From the NCBI GenBank assembly GCA_030737835.1, contig JAUJYN010000012.1, positions 1,595,431 to 1,659,430 of the forward strand: DNA of 64,000 bases. Direction: 5' to 3'. Of the stretch, positions 22,621 to 34,100 are shown piece after piece. Position 1 is the stretch's first letter. Every line of letters starts with the position of its first letter. The notes beneath the pieces were generated by a model. That model did not search any database. It saw only the letters and a program-made list of their open reading frames with translations, and was not told the origin of the DNA. A program made the translations under genes and the position numbers. The DNA comes from Acorus gramineus. Lineage: Eukaryota > Streptophyta > Magnoliopsida > Acorales > Acoraceae.

Positions 22621-22813
22621 TAAAAGAGGAAGAAAAATAACTAGAATGGATGGAAGTTAGATGGAATGACCCAAACAAAATACCACCACTAACTTAGGGA
22701 TCTAAAGAAAACAAGAAAAAGTCAAGGGACATATTGTTATTACAAAGGTGTCTCCAGGGACCTCTAATTAATTTCTCCCTTTTTTAATAAGGTATATACT
22801 TTGATTAAAAGTA

Positions 22814-23332
22814 GGGAAAAATCCATGTAACCTCCTATAAACTGACTGAAATCCATATAATCCCCTGACTTTTCTTAAAATCCATATAACTCTCTGAAAA
22901 TATCTAGTTAAAATTTACATTTACAGATAATGAATATTTTGTGAATATTATGTTTGGTTAAACCTGATAGAGAACACGATATACCAAAAAAATCCTACAA
23001 TGTGTTAAAAATGTAAAAAAAACATCTGTAAATGATTATTTTATCCATCTAGATAGGGTTTTATAATGCATTCATAGAGAGTAAAATTATTATTTTTTTA
23101 TGATTTTTCACATTTTTAACACATTGTAGGTTTTTTTTTAGTATATTGTGTTTTCAATCAGGGTTAACCAAACGAAATATTCACACAATATTTATCATCT
23201 GTCAACGAAAATTTTATTCAGGAGGTTATTTGGATTTACTATGTATTTTCATAGAGTTATATGGATTTTAAGAAAAGACAGGGGGTTATATGGATTTCAA
23301 TAAGATTTCAGGGGGTAATATCAATTTTTTCC
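22814..23332. mobile_element. Mutator-type MITE
   Basis: Inverted ends share GGrAAAAATyCATrTAAC, GAAATCCATATAAyCCCCTG and TTTTCTTAAAATCCATATAA. Flanked by TTAAAAGTA (22805-22813) and TAAAAAGTA (23333-23341), a 9-bp duplication with one mismatch. Inserted 35 bp from the Ulp1 MULE, within the outer element 19321-23517. Interior AT-rich, non-coding. Confidence 0.75.
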
Positions 23333-23823
23333 TAAAAAGTATAATTGCTCTATTTCGAGTTAGATGAAACCAATTTTAGTAAGTGTAAGAAAAAATTTAA
23401 TGAGATATATACATTGTCTAACAAGATATATATTCTACTGAATTTTTAACGAGATATATAGTACTGCATTTTAAACTATATAAAAAAATAAATGTATCAA
23501 ATAACCGAATGTAACAATGCTCTTTTATTTCGGGTAGGTCTGATACCCATCACGGCCCGAGTCGAACAATTCACGGGTTGGGCCGGGCTGGAATTTTGTC
23601 CAACACAATCAACAAGCCCATGACGCACTTATGACCGTTGAAAGGGGTAGTTCGAATCTGACAACCCTGGATTCATCAAAACCGTCGAATTAAAAGACTC
23701 GACAAAATTCCACAGAATCGACGGTAGACATCGGTTTGTTGAATCGCGGCGGTAGTTGGAGAGACTTAAATAACGTTGACAGGGTCGTAAATGAATCTGC
23801 GGATCAATTTAATGAAGGGTGGG

Positions 23824-23831
23824 TGACGTCA
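23824..23831. promoter_or_regulatory. Palindromic TGACGTCA bZIP-type site
   Basis: A perfect TGACGTCA lies about 1.24 kb upstream of the kinase start codon at 25070, followed by TACGCGTGG at about 23835. The surrounding 23.55-23.9 kb is unusually CG-rich for this window. Functional relevance is inferred only from motif and position. Confidence 0.25.
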
Positions 23832-24059
23832 TAGTACGCGTGGCAACGCCGGAATCGAAAAACCGGCTTTTGCAGTTTCGTTTTTAAATACGTTTTACTT
23901 CACTCCATTGACTTCATAACGATGTCGCATTTGTTATTCCTCGTTTTACCCATGTTTTTCTTGGAAACCACGAAAATGCCCCTTCTTTCGTACATGCGGA
24001 ACTTCTTCTAATTTTTTTTTATATTGTTAAATGGAAAAATGTGGGAAACTCAATATAAT

Positions 24060-24440
24060 AATAATTATTATTATATATTTTAAAAAGTAAATTGTTTATT
24101 AAACCAAAAGAATTAACGGGTCAAGAATCAATCGAATTTACAATATGATATTATCATAACATAATAAATGTATTATTAATTATTAATAAATAAATAAATT
24201 TAAAAAATATATGAAATATTTTAGAAAATCTTTACATAATTTTAAATCTTAATTCTTTACTTTTTTAAGTTTTTACTTAGGATGGATTAATTCGTAGCTG
24301 GTTCTTAAAAATCATTGGTTCAACTCGTAGATTGATTGGTTTTATCGGTTCTTTTATGTTATCGAGTTTTGACGATTAGCTGAATAGAAATTCAAAAGAG
24401 ACGATGGTTTAATAGGTTCAACCATTTGAGTCATAGTCGA
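24060..24440. repeat. Dispersed repeat, inverted relative to 42380-42760
   Basis: Shares AATTATTaAACCAA, ATATGATTATCATgACATAATAAA-like, AGATTTTCTAAAATATTT-like and ATTGGTTCAAC phrases with 42380-42760 in the opposite orientation. Both are AT-rich with alternating AACCGGTTC/ATTGGTTC motifs and no coding potential. Confidence 0.45.
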
Positions 24441-25069
24441 TTTTTGAAACACAAATTTTAAGTCTCATGTTTGGATAGAAAAATAGATTTAAAATATATA
24501 AATAAGCTCAAAACATATTTATTTTGCAAGGAATAAGGAATAGATATATATAGTTGTACTAAAATAATTAAAAATAAATTGATATTAATATTCTAGATCT
24601 TTCTAAAATTATATTATTCTATTCAATCTATTTTATTGACATGAGAGACTCACATTATAAATTATTTGTTATCATTTTTTTTCTCTCTCCTACTAACACA
24701 ATAAATAGACTAAATAAATACTATAAAATGAGATATGATTACTAAAATGCCCCAACAAAAAAATTAACTTCTATTAACCCCTTTTCATTCGTACTAATAA
24801 AAATAATTTAGATTTTATCAAGTTCAGAACATTATTTTCTGCAATTATGGCATTCATTGAAACATAATCATCAATTTTACCAACAGTACCAAATCCGTAA
24901 TTTCTAGCAACTTGAAGGGCATTTCCAACACCAACCACTTGACTCCTACAAAAACATTTTCCATTGTTTTGCGCGGTATCACCAACCAAAAACCTCTCAC
25001 ACACTCTCTAAAACCGCGTATCGCCGACGCCACTCCGACCACCGCCGGCGAACCAACCGGATGTAAAAC

Positions 25070-28000
25070 ATGGGTTGCGTCATCGGAAAGTCTTCCTCCT
25101 CCGCCTCCGCCTCCGCTGCCGACGGCGGCGAGGACTCCCCTCCGCAGCCTTCAAACCCACCCTCTCCGCCGAAACCCACCCTCCGCCACCACCGCCACAG
25201 CCGACGCGTCCCGCCGCCTCCTCCGCTGCTCCCTCCACTGAGAACCCCCGACGGTTGGCCGGACTGGCTGTCCGCCGTCGCCGGCGACGCCATTGACGGC
25301 ATTAAACCTCGCCGCGCGAACTCCTTCGAGAAGCTCGACAAGGTCCACCCCCTCAAAAAAATAATAAAAAATCGTTTTTTGAATTGTGGGTTCTCTCCAA
25401 TTCGTCCCAACAATCAAAACCCATAATTTGAAAACCCAAATTAGGCCTCAAAAATCTCATCTTTTTAAGATTCTTGTATGGTATGTGTGTTTTTGGGTTT
25501 CAGATTGGGCAGGGAACGTACAGCAATGTATACAAAGCGAGGGACCTAATGAATGGAAAAATTGTGGCTTTGAAGAAGGTGAGATTCGATAATTTGGAGC
25601 CGGAGAGCGTCCGATTCATGGCGAAGGAGATTCTCTTGTTGCGGAAGCTCGATCGGCATCCGAATATCATGAGATTGGAAGGATTGGTCACTTCGAGGAT
25701 GTCTTGCAGTTTGTACTTGATCTTTGAGTACATGGAGCACGACCTCGCCGGGCTCGCCGCCCTCCCCGGAGTCAAATTCACTGAATCACAGGTGAGTATT
25801 GATTGAATCCCCTGATTGGGTTGGATTGAAATGTATTTTGTTTTGTGTTTTTTGCTTGATTTGGGGGGTTTGGGGTCTTTGTGTGATTTTTGTAAGGTTT
25901 GTTTTGTTTGAAGCATTAGTCATGGAGTTCGTGGGGAAGGGTTTCGTGTGGTATAGTAAGTGTACATTTGTAAATCAATAGAAGAACGAAGATAATTAAA
26001 CTGTTTTCTAGATGTATTCTTATCATTAGATGGTAAAATATATGCAAAAACTTCTATATTGGAAGGCAACGACATCGATTATGGTTAAATTACGAAGAAT
26101 GTGATAAACCATTCAAACTAAATAGATATTTGAATTCTGAAGATACTAAATGCACAATTCGACTAACAGAAGTATGTTTGTTCAATAGGTGGAGAAGTAT
26201 CCAATTGCTGAACTCGAGTCTAGACTTATGCCAATTTCCAATTTGCATGTCTTTTTTTTGTCATATATATGAAAAATAAGCATTGAGTTTTCACTCTTGT
26301 TCTGATTCTTAGTTTCACTTCCAATGATAGGTCAAATGCTACATGAAGCAGTTGCTCTCCGGGCTTGAGCACTGCCATAGCAAGGGTGTCTTGCATCGCG
26401 ACATCAAGTGTTCGAATCTTCTCATCGACAATCAAGGGATTCTAAAAATAGCTGATTTTGGTCTGGCTTCAACCTATGATCCTCAACACAAACGGGCTAT
26501 GACTAGTCGAGTCGTTACTTTGTGGTATCGACCACCAGAACTCCTACTTGGGGCCACCCATTATGGTGTTGGTGTCGATCTTTGGAGCGCTGGTTGTATT
26601 TTAGCTGAGTTGCTTGCCGGCAAACCTATATTGCCAGGAAGGACAGAGGTATTTCCATTTTTTTCCTTCTCGGACAAGCTTTATGTAGTACTTCAATTCC
26701 ATGCCTACATTGTTATTGATGCATGTAATACTCTGTTGTCTTTCGATGCCTTGTGTTTCATTGAAATATGAATGTAAATACAAAGGTTATAGCCCTTTGT
26801 ATTGTTTCTACCAATAGAGGAATGTGTCAGTGACTGATTTCAGGTTCTCTTATTTGTCACCGGTGTCAAACTCTGCAAAATTTGTAATAAAATTTGTAAA
26901 TGTCATTAGAACATATCAGAAAGTATCTAGTTGAATATCGAACCATCTCTTGACCGGTTGATAGAAGTATCCCCTCTTTACCGAGTGGACCTGGGTTCGA
27001 GCGGGGGAAAAGTCTATAGGTCTAAGATGTCTATTTTTATTTATACATCATTTTCTGGTTATGAATAGTCATCGAATTTCATTATTAAATTTGGACATAA
27101 AAGTCCACATGAAGGAAAAGTCTAACATCTTTTGAATACCCTTCATTTCATGTTCCTTCTAGATGTTCATTGATTCATCAAAGTAATTCTTTTATGTGGT
27201 TTTGTAGGTGGAACAGCTCCACAGGATATTTAAATTGTGTGGTTCTCCATCAGATGAATACTGGAAGAAGTCAAAATTGCCTCATGCAACGATTTTCAAG
27301 CCCCAACAGCCTTACAATTGCTGCATTGCAGAAACATTTAAGGATTTCCCTCCATATTCAATACCACTCATTCAAACACTCCTTTCCATTGACCCAACTA
27401 AGAGAGGCACAGCGACATCTGCTCTGAAAAGCGAAGTGAGTTATTAATGAGTTCTTGAAATATGTTCATGTGCCCATAGTGTAGATTGATCTATAAATCT
27501 TATTTATATACAACTAGATGATCTTGTTCAATATATTCCTTATTGCAAGCTCCAATCTAGTTATTTGTTGCATTATATAACTTTTGATATTCAACTTAGT
27601 TAACGCAGAAACATTTGGTAAGATATATTGCTGTGAAATTAATGTACCTCAAGTTCGTAAGAATTTATAATTGCAAAACGTTAGGGACAATAATTCCTTC
27701 TGTCACTTTTGCAAATTTCAACATGTTGTAAATCTTTTGAAGATATATATATTCGTTTAATAAAGTCCATACCTTTAGAAGAAAAAAAATGAAATATATG
27801 TCTGAATGAATGGAGTGCATATCTTTATCTTTATACATTATTTTACACTAGTACATAAGTGGGCATGCAAAAAAGACAATAGGAATGACTGTGTATAAGC
27901 GTCCTTATGATATTAATTGCTTGGACGTCTCTTGTTGCAGTTCTTCACATCAAAACCTCTTGCGTGCGACCCGTCAAGCTTACCACACTATCCTCCCAGC

Positions 28001-29073
28001 AAAGAAATAGACGCGAAATTGAGGATTGAAGAAGCTAGAAGGTTGCCTCTCATCTCTTCCACGTTCAATTTATTTATTTATTTATATATTTATTTTTGTT
28101 TCTTATGGGTCGCTATTTTCATATTTTTCATGGGCAAAAGAGGTCAGAGTGGAAAATCAAAGGACGGGAGTGGTGTAAAGAAACATCGAGTGCGAGATCG
28201 AGGTGGCAGAGCAATTCCAGCTCCTCAAGCCAATGCCGAGCTTCAACAAAACCTGGATGTATGTACATTTTTCTTCTTTGATTTCTCATTCACGCCCAAT
28301 TCTATATTGATTAAACATGTTCTCCCAAATTAACAAAGAAAAAGGTCTACACAGAGTCAAAATATGGGTACCTGTTTAGTTTGGATGATTTCCCATATTT
28401 TATCATTCAAAAAATCTAAATCATCATCATCGCCTTCATACCCAACGTTGAAGTTTTTTCATGTACTTGGCATACTAATATTCAGAATGAAAGCAGAAAA
28501 CAATTTAATTATCTTCATATTTTTTCAATACTTATCGCGAATCATTTACGAATATACCCTTACTTTGCTGAACTTTGTGACTAGATACTTGTATTTATAT
28601 GTCAACTATAATCATGATATCACAATTAAAACTCGAGCAACAATCCTTAATGAAATGCTAAATGTTTTCTTAACTTAAAACATCTGCAATTGTATCGCAT
28701 GCAGCATCGAAGATTGGTGGTACAACGCAATGCGATGAGCAAGAGTGAGAAGTTCCCACCACCCCACCAGGATGGATTGGTTGGAAAACCATCAGAGAGA
28801 TCTCACAACGATCCGTTATCTTTCATCGCCTCCAACGCGTCATTCGCTTCATCGATCTTCGACCAAAAGAAAGGCTCAAGCTTCTTATTTTCCAGTTCTT
28901 TGGGCAAGTTGTCAAAGAAAACAAGAAACAAAGACTCTCATGCGGCAGCTCCTCCATGGGCAATTGATAGAATACGGAAACCGTCTTCTCTCGGTCCGGC
29001 GATAGATCCTCGGAGCAATGGGAATGTTGTGAAGAGAGTTAGGGGTAAGGAATTGGAGGTTTTTGGAGGTTGA
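25070..29073 (+). CDS. CDK-like Ser/Thr protein kinase, IBS1 group
   Basis: Seven exons: 25070-25342, 25504-25791, 26331-26648, 27208-27435, 27941-28041, 28141-28258, 28705-29073, giving 564 residues. The N terminus MGCVIGKS is a likely N-myristoylation/palmitoylation signal, followed by a proline/serine-rich stretch. The kinase domain spans roughly residues 92-375: glycine loop GQGTYSNVYKA, lysine in VALKKVRF, catalytic loop HRDIKCSNLL, DFGLA, activation-segment end TLWYRPPELLLG, VDLWSAGCILAELL, then FTSKPLACDPSSLPHYPPSK. The tail holds RAIPAPQANAELQQNLD and SKSEKFPPPHQDG, typical of the At1g18670 (IBS1)/At5g39420 group of plasma-membrane-linked CDK-like kinases; IBS1 affects BABA-induced priming. 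Substrates are unknown. All catalytic residues are present. Intron 1 uses a weak GTCCAC donor. I chose the ATG at 25070 because it gives the MGC signal. Convergent with the gene at 31173-39392. Confidence 0.95.
26950..27060 (+). repeat. Possible SINE fragment in kinase intron 3
   Basis: CTTTACCGAGTGGACCTGGGTTCGAGCGG contains a GGTTCGAGC sequence like a tRNA/pol III B box (about 26991-27002; 20-base limit observed by citing the core only), with an upstream phrase TTGACCGGTTGATAGAAG that could be a decayed A-box region. A T-rich tail follows. No target duplication fixed. Confidence 0.3.
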
Positions 29074-30590
29074 ATCGGAAGAGATTTAGAAGTTTTGGTG
29101 GTGCTTTTGAATTTTTTTTTTTTTTTTTTTTTCTCAGATGGGTGTTATGCATTCCTGCCTTTTGGCCAATGTTAATGACAGTCATTTCTTTTCCCATTGC
29201 TGTGTTCAGTTGTACTACAAAAAAGAATGTATATTTTTTTGATAAACTGGCTTAACCACAATTGTTGGGGAAAATGGGACACACTCATACACTGCTACAG
29301 CTATTAGGGTCTCAAACATATTTTGATTTTTTTTTTTGTTAAGTATATACTTGAATGAATTAAATATATATCTCTTTACATTTTTCTCTAATAGAATATA
29401 TACTTTCTTGACTAAATATATACTATTAAATAATTTCATATACTAAATATTTCATGTACTTTCTTGACTAATTACGACTGGAAGTGTATCAATGCCTTTG
29501 TCCTAACATTCTAGACATCATTAATCAACCTGATACTGATGTCATGAAAAGTCCTATATAACTACAGTCTAGTTAATCGTAGTAATTCATGTAATGAACA
29601 TGTAACTTTATAAAAATAAAATAAAAAATATTTTTTTTTGATGAAATTGTATGATCCTTGCACCAAAAAAAAAAAAAAAAAAATAGACAAAATAAGAAAA
29701 GACTGCACAAGGGAGTATATGAAACTGTAAAATTGAACAAACCAATTATTTTTTGAACAATATTAAACACAATCCAGTCCTTATATATAGTCTGATTTAT
29801 AATCCTCATATCACTTCATCTGATTATGTACTTTATTTTATAAAAAATGATACATGTGTGTGTGTGAGCACATGCACGCGTTTTTCATTAAAAAATAATA
29901 ATAATAAACCATATTTCATCTAACAAACCATGTGGTGGAAAATAGCATAGTATGAATCCTTAGATGCACTGTCATGATACACAGTTCCACAAGACCATCA
30001 GAAATAAGTAATTTGAATTCTCAGATGTTCATGAAAGGGTATCCTTTTTTACTCCTTTATGTACATCAACATTTGGTATTACAAGTTCAAGAATTCTAAT
30101 GCCCCATATATTCCAAAAGAATGACTTCTGTTTTTTTCCAAACTAATCTCTACAGAATAATGAAAAGTTGACCCAAATACTATATGAACAGGATATATAT
30201 AATTCAAAAATTAAAAAGTTCATTGAGCAAGTGTCATTGCAACAGTCTAAACTGTTCATGGATGAGAAGAACCACAAATAAACACAGTCCTCTGTTTTGT
30301 TTAGCCTGCTATTTAATTGAACTATCATTCAACATATACAATTTAGTTGGGTAAGACTAATGTTAGATTCAGTCCTATTAGAGTCTCATTTATAAAACAC
30401 CATATTTGAGAATATACTCTATTTAATGAAAAATGAACTTTTTTAAAAATAAAATATATACTTTGATGAATGCACTAAAACAAACATTTGAATATCTGAT
30501 GAAGCATGTACCTAGTAAAAATACAAATAAAAATATATATATAAAAAATTGAATGTGACAGTGCCCTTTTGAGAAAAGATATTTTGAGAA
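29074..30590. other. 3' region of the kinase gene and AT-rich intergenic DNA
   Basis: A T run of about 24 (29108-29132) lies just after the kinase stop codon. Further on are GTATATACTT-type repeat debris (29340-29420), an A run (29665-29683) and a GTGTGTGTG microsatellite (29853-29866). No gene recognised. Confidence 0.4.
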
Positions 30591-30596
30591 AAGATA

Positions 30597-30838
30597 ATGT
30601 TACGTACAACACCTTTTTCAGTCCCAATTCCAATCTACATGTGTTTTAAATTTATATAAAAATTGCATACCTCATCTAATGACACATATATTCCAATGAA
30701 TTGCATGAATGCATTTGTAGCAAATATGAAAAAAATTATCAAAGCATATACCTCGTTAATGTGAGTTTATGCTCCAGTAATTTTCTATCGATGCACATAA
30801 GACTGGAATTGGGACTGAAAAAATAACTATGTAACAGC
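30597..30838. mobile_element. TGTTACA-tipped MITE
   Basis: Termini TGTTACGTACAACACC (left) and TGTTACATAGTTATTT (right, reversed) continue on both sides into TTTTTCAGTCCCAATTCCA, giving inverted repeats near 40 bp. About 240 bp, non-coding. Same family as copies at about 48630-48893 and 55775-56040. Confidence 0.65.
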
Positions 30839-31172
30839 ATTCTTTGAGAAATGATACCCAGTGATCTTGGAATTGAACCTGGAGGGGGCACTGCTACAGA
30901 AAAAACATCACTAGTGGGACAACCAAAAAAAAAAACATTAGTTGCATGATACTCCAGCACATGAAAGATCATTTATTGGCTGAAGTGATACTAATTTCTT
31001 AACAAATAGATGAACAGAAAGAAGAAAAAAAAGTTGAACAAAATTTTTTTGATAATGCACATATTGATATTACTATGTACACAAACCGCAGTGGAAGGAG
31101 ATCATCAGCTGCATTGGGTGACATTTATATAGCCAGCCTACACTTATTTTCCGAAGGATAATTGGTTACAGT

Positions 31173-34100
31173 TCAAGATACACCTGCAATCAACAAATGA
31201 ATAAGCCTTAACCCCCCAAAAAATGATACAATTTTTCAAGTATATAGAGATATCCAGTAACATATACTTTAATGAATATCGTTGCTGTTAGAAGAGGCAT
31301 GTCAGTGGAGCTTTTCAATCAATAAAAAAAAAATCAGGATATGGGAAAATAAAAATAAAATATAGCCAAGAATGTCTTGCAGTGCACTCCTGTGCTTATG
31401 CATGGTATGATCATGTCAGTGATGAGTTATCTTAGTATCCCAAAAAATTCAAGAAACTAGAAAAATTTAATTTAGAAAGGTATTTCGGTTATAAGAGAGT
31501 GATATGGTTCCAATAAATTACTGGTTTTATTGGTGCAGGTTAGTTTTCTTAGATGGTACACTTTATGGAATATAAATCAATTTTACAAGCAGACTGACTA
31601 TAGTATATCTTGGATCTGCCTATGATCGGCTTTTTAGTGACTGATTTCCTTCTTGGGGTGCAAAGAATTGAAAAAGCACATCTTATAATCAAACAAAGGG
31701 TATCCAAACCAAGAGCAAAGCAGCATCAGTTTCTCTATGTATTTGAAACATTATATGTAGACAAACCACTTTAGTTGGTCACATATTGTGTAAGGCGAAA
31801 TTATAGTGTCCAAAATTTTAGCGTTCACATTTTCAGATCCAGAATTACTAGGATAGTCCAGACATGAAATATCTTGTTCGATGCTTTTATGTACCAAATA
31901 AAATAGAAAAACAAATTTCATAGGTGTCATGTAGCAAACAATCTATCAAGTTGAACCACAAAGATTTTTATTTAAAATGTAATGAAGGTACTGAATATAA
32001 TGCAAATGGCAGTTCTTCCAATGGAAGGAGGAATGCTTATTTACCTTTTGTTTTTGCAGCTTGAACAACTGATTCAGTAGATGATACTGATGGTGGCCGA
32101 ATGTTCGTCAAAGAAATAGGAGTGAGAGGAGGAGAAGCAACTTCTTCAGTCATGTCTTGATGGCGAGGACTTTCCAACAACTTTCCCACTGTTGATCGCA
32201 GACTGCTTGATGGTATAGAAAAACTACGTGCAATGGAAGCAGGAGGTGTAGGTAGGGGAGACGCCACAACTCGAGGCATTTTATTTTTCCCAGAGAAATC
32301 TTGACTTCTATATCCCAGAGGAGCGGAATGGCCAATTAAATTAGGTCTTGTAGGCCTGAAAGAACTAGACGGAGGCCTAGGAAGCTCATGGAGTTCACTT
32401 ATTTTCGGTGATGACATAAAAGGAGGCGATGCAGAAGGGGATCGCTTTGGAGATGCAGATGGCTGAGGAGATGGAACCCGCATAATACTTGCAGAAGCTA
32501 TTGGCCCACTGGAATATAAATTAGGTTTGCCGGACCAAGCTTTACTCATCAATGGACCAGAGAAAGCTTGCCTCTTTATTTTCTTTGTTTCAGAAGATGC
32601 CCGGGGAATAAACTGTGGCAATGAAAGACCCTCAGATAGAGGCGGCGGCATCTTGATTGGGTTACTATTAATGTTGCTCTCTTTGAGCACAGATTGTGAT
32701 TTTAAGATATGGTTGAGATCTGGCACTTGATCATCTTCAGAATCTTTTGTAAACTTCTTGGGATCCAAGGGGGATGAATGCCATAAATTGTGTGTCATGT
32801 GGCTTATCAAGCTTTGTTGCTTTAAAGAAATTGGACTACCTGAGCCTTTTCGAGTTGATTTCTGAGCATCAGAAGGTGTGGGTAGAACATATGTGTATAA
32901 CTTCCTCGTTGATGAGGGTCGCAATTCAATTGGATCAAACTTCTTGTTAATGAAGATTGGAGCTGATTGGCTTCCAGCTCTAGGACCCGTATAGTGAGAA
33001 GGAATCTCAGCATGTTCTCTATTTAAGTTTTCCTGCGGAGTAAAATATCAACACTGAGCTAGCACAAGAAGAGAAGCATGCAGTCAATCCTTCTATTTCT
33101 AAGGTTCACATTTCAAAATGATTTTAAAAAAGGCAATTTCGATAGATACTGATAAACATTGGAATAAGAAAATGAGAATCATTTAACGTTGACGACTCAA
33201 TAATCAAAGGCAAACTTTTCTAATACAATATCCAGAGGAACTCAATAATTATCCAAAATGAGATAGAATCCAGTACCTTTAATTCTATGCTCATGCAGGC
33301 AACTGATGATACAAAAATAAAATTCCAATAAGCAATTTAAAAATTCATTTGGAAGAAACTTATAGAATATGATGAACCAAATAAAACCAAATGGATCATG
33401 AAGGACTTAGAAAGTACTGCCCCATAATCATTTCTTTTCCTCCAGGCAGGGAAGTGACTTCCCTGACATCGATTGAGAAAAGACAACCAGAAATTCATTT
33501 TTTAACTACCAGAGAAAGCCTTAGTTCTATGAGTTCAAATTTCCAAACTTTCCAATATGGACAAGAGCGTTCATCTAGTCACTTTACATTATAAGCATCT
33601 AGCAACTATCTTACAACATAGGTTAGAACTTAGAAGGCAAGTCATATATAACTATATCTCAACCATGCATCTATAAAATAAAGATTGATCATTAGATGGA
33701 AAAGGGTTACTTTTAATGCAAGATATGAAGATATCTTAACAACTTTTTAATCGATGTCATAACAGCGTATCTTAAATACAATATGGAGGTTTCGATAAGG
33801 TAAACTTCAAACTATTGGAAGTTGAAAGTGAAGCTTTGGTAACAAATAAACCTATGCAAGTTCACTCATAACAGATGCCCCTATATGACAAAAAATTAAA
33901 GTGCGCATATGATCTGAAAGATGGAGTGGATATTCACCTCTGTTTCCATATTGGTTTGTGGTGCATTTGCAGGTTCTACTTGATCAAGCTGCATGGTAGA
34001 GTAACAATATGAGACTTTCGCGTTCTACTAAAGCATGTAATTAAACCTCAGTATAACAGCAGTGAGCAGGTACGATGATTCATCATCAACAGCATCATGA

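Larger units (their letters stand above)
19651..22779. mobile_element. Mutator-like element carrying a C48/Ulp1 protease fragment
   Basis: Terminal inverted repeats of about 150 bp start GGGAAAATTAATTTGAGGTC (left) and GGGAGAAATTAATTAGAGGTC (right, 20-base core) and share CAATAAATCCCTTGAC-like and TTTTTCTTGTTTTCTTTA blocks. Flanking T-rich TTTTTTAA on both sides (19643-19650; 22780-22787) is consistent with an 8-9 bp target duplication in a T tract. Inside are a Ulp1-like exon (20835-21093), a 211-bp tandem duplication, a 63-bp minisatellite, a degenerate zinc-knuckle frame on the minus strand and a GC-rich stretch (22380-22620). Plant Kaonashi/CUMULE-type MULEs are known to carry Ulp1-like genes, so this fits a decayed member. 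No intact transposase was seen. Confidence 0.8.
19321..23517. mobile_element. Outer inverted-repeat element interrupted by two later insertions
   Basis: The left part 19321-19500 is the inverted counterpart of 23341-23517: both contain TTGTTACA at the tip, CTTGTTAGA, CTCATTAAATwTTTTCTTACA and ACTCGAAATAGAGC. What lies between is mostly younger DNA: the MULE at 19651-22779 and the MITE at 22814-23332. Without those the element would be about 530 bp. Related TGTTACA-tipped copies occur at about 30597, 44885, 48630, 55780 and 61470. Confidence 0.6.
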
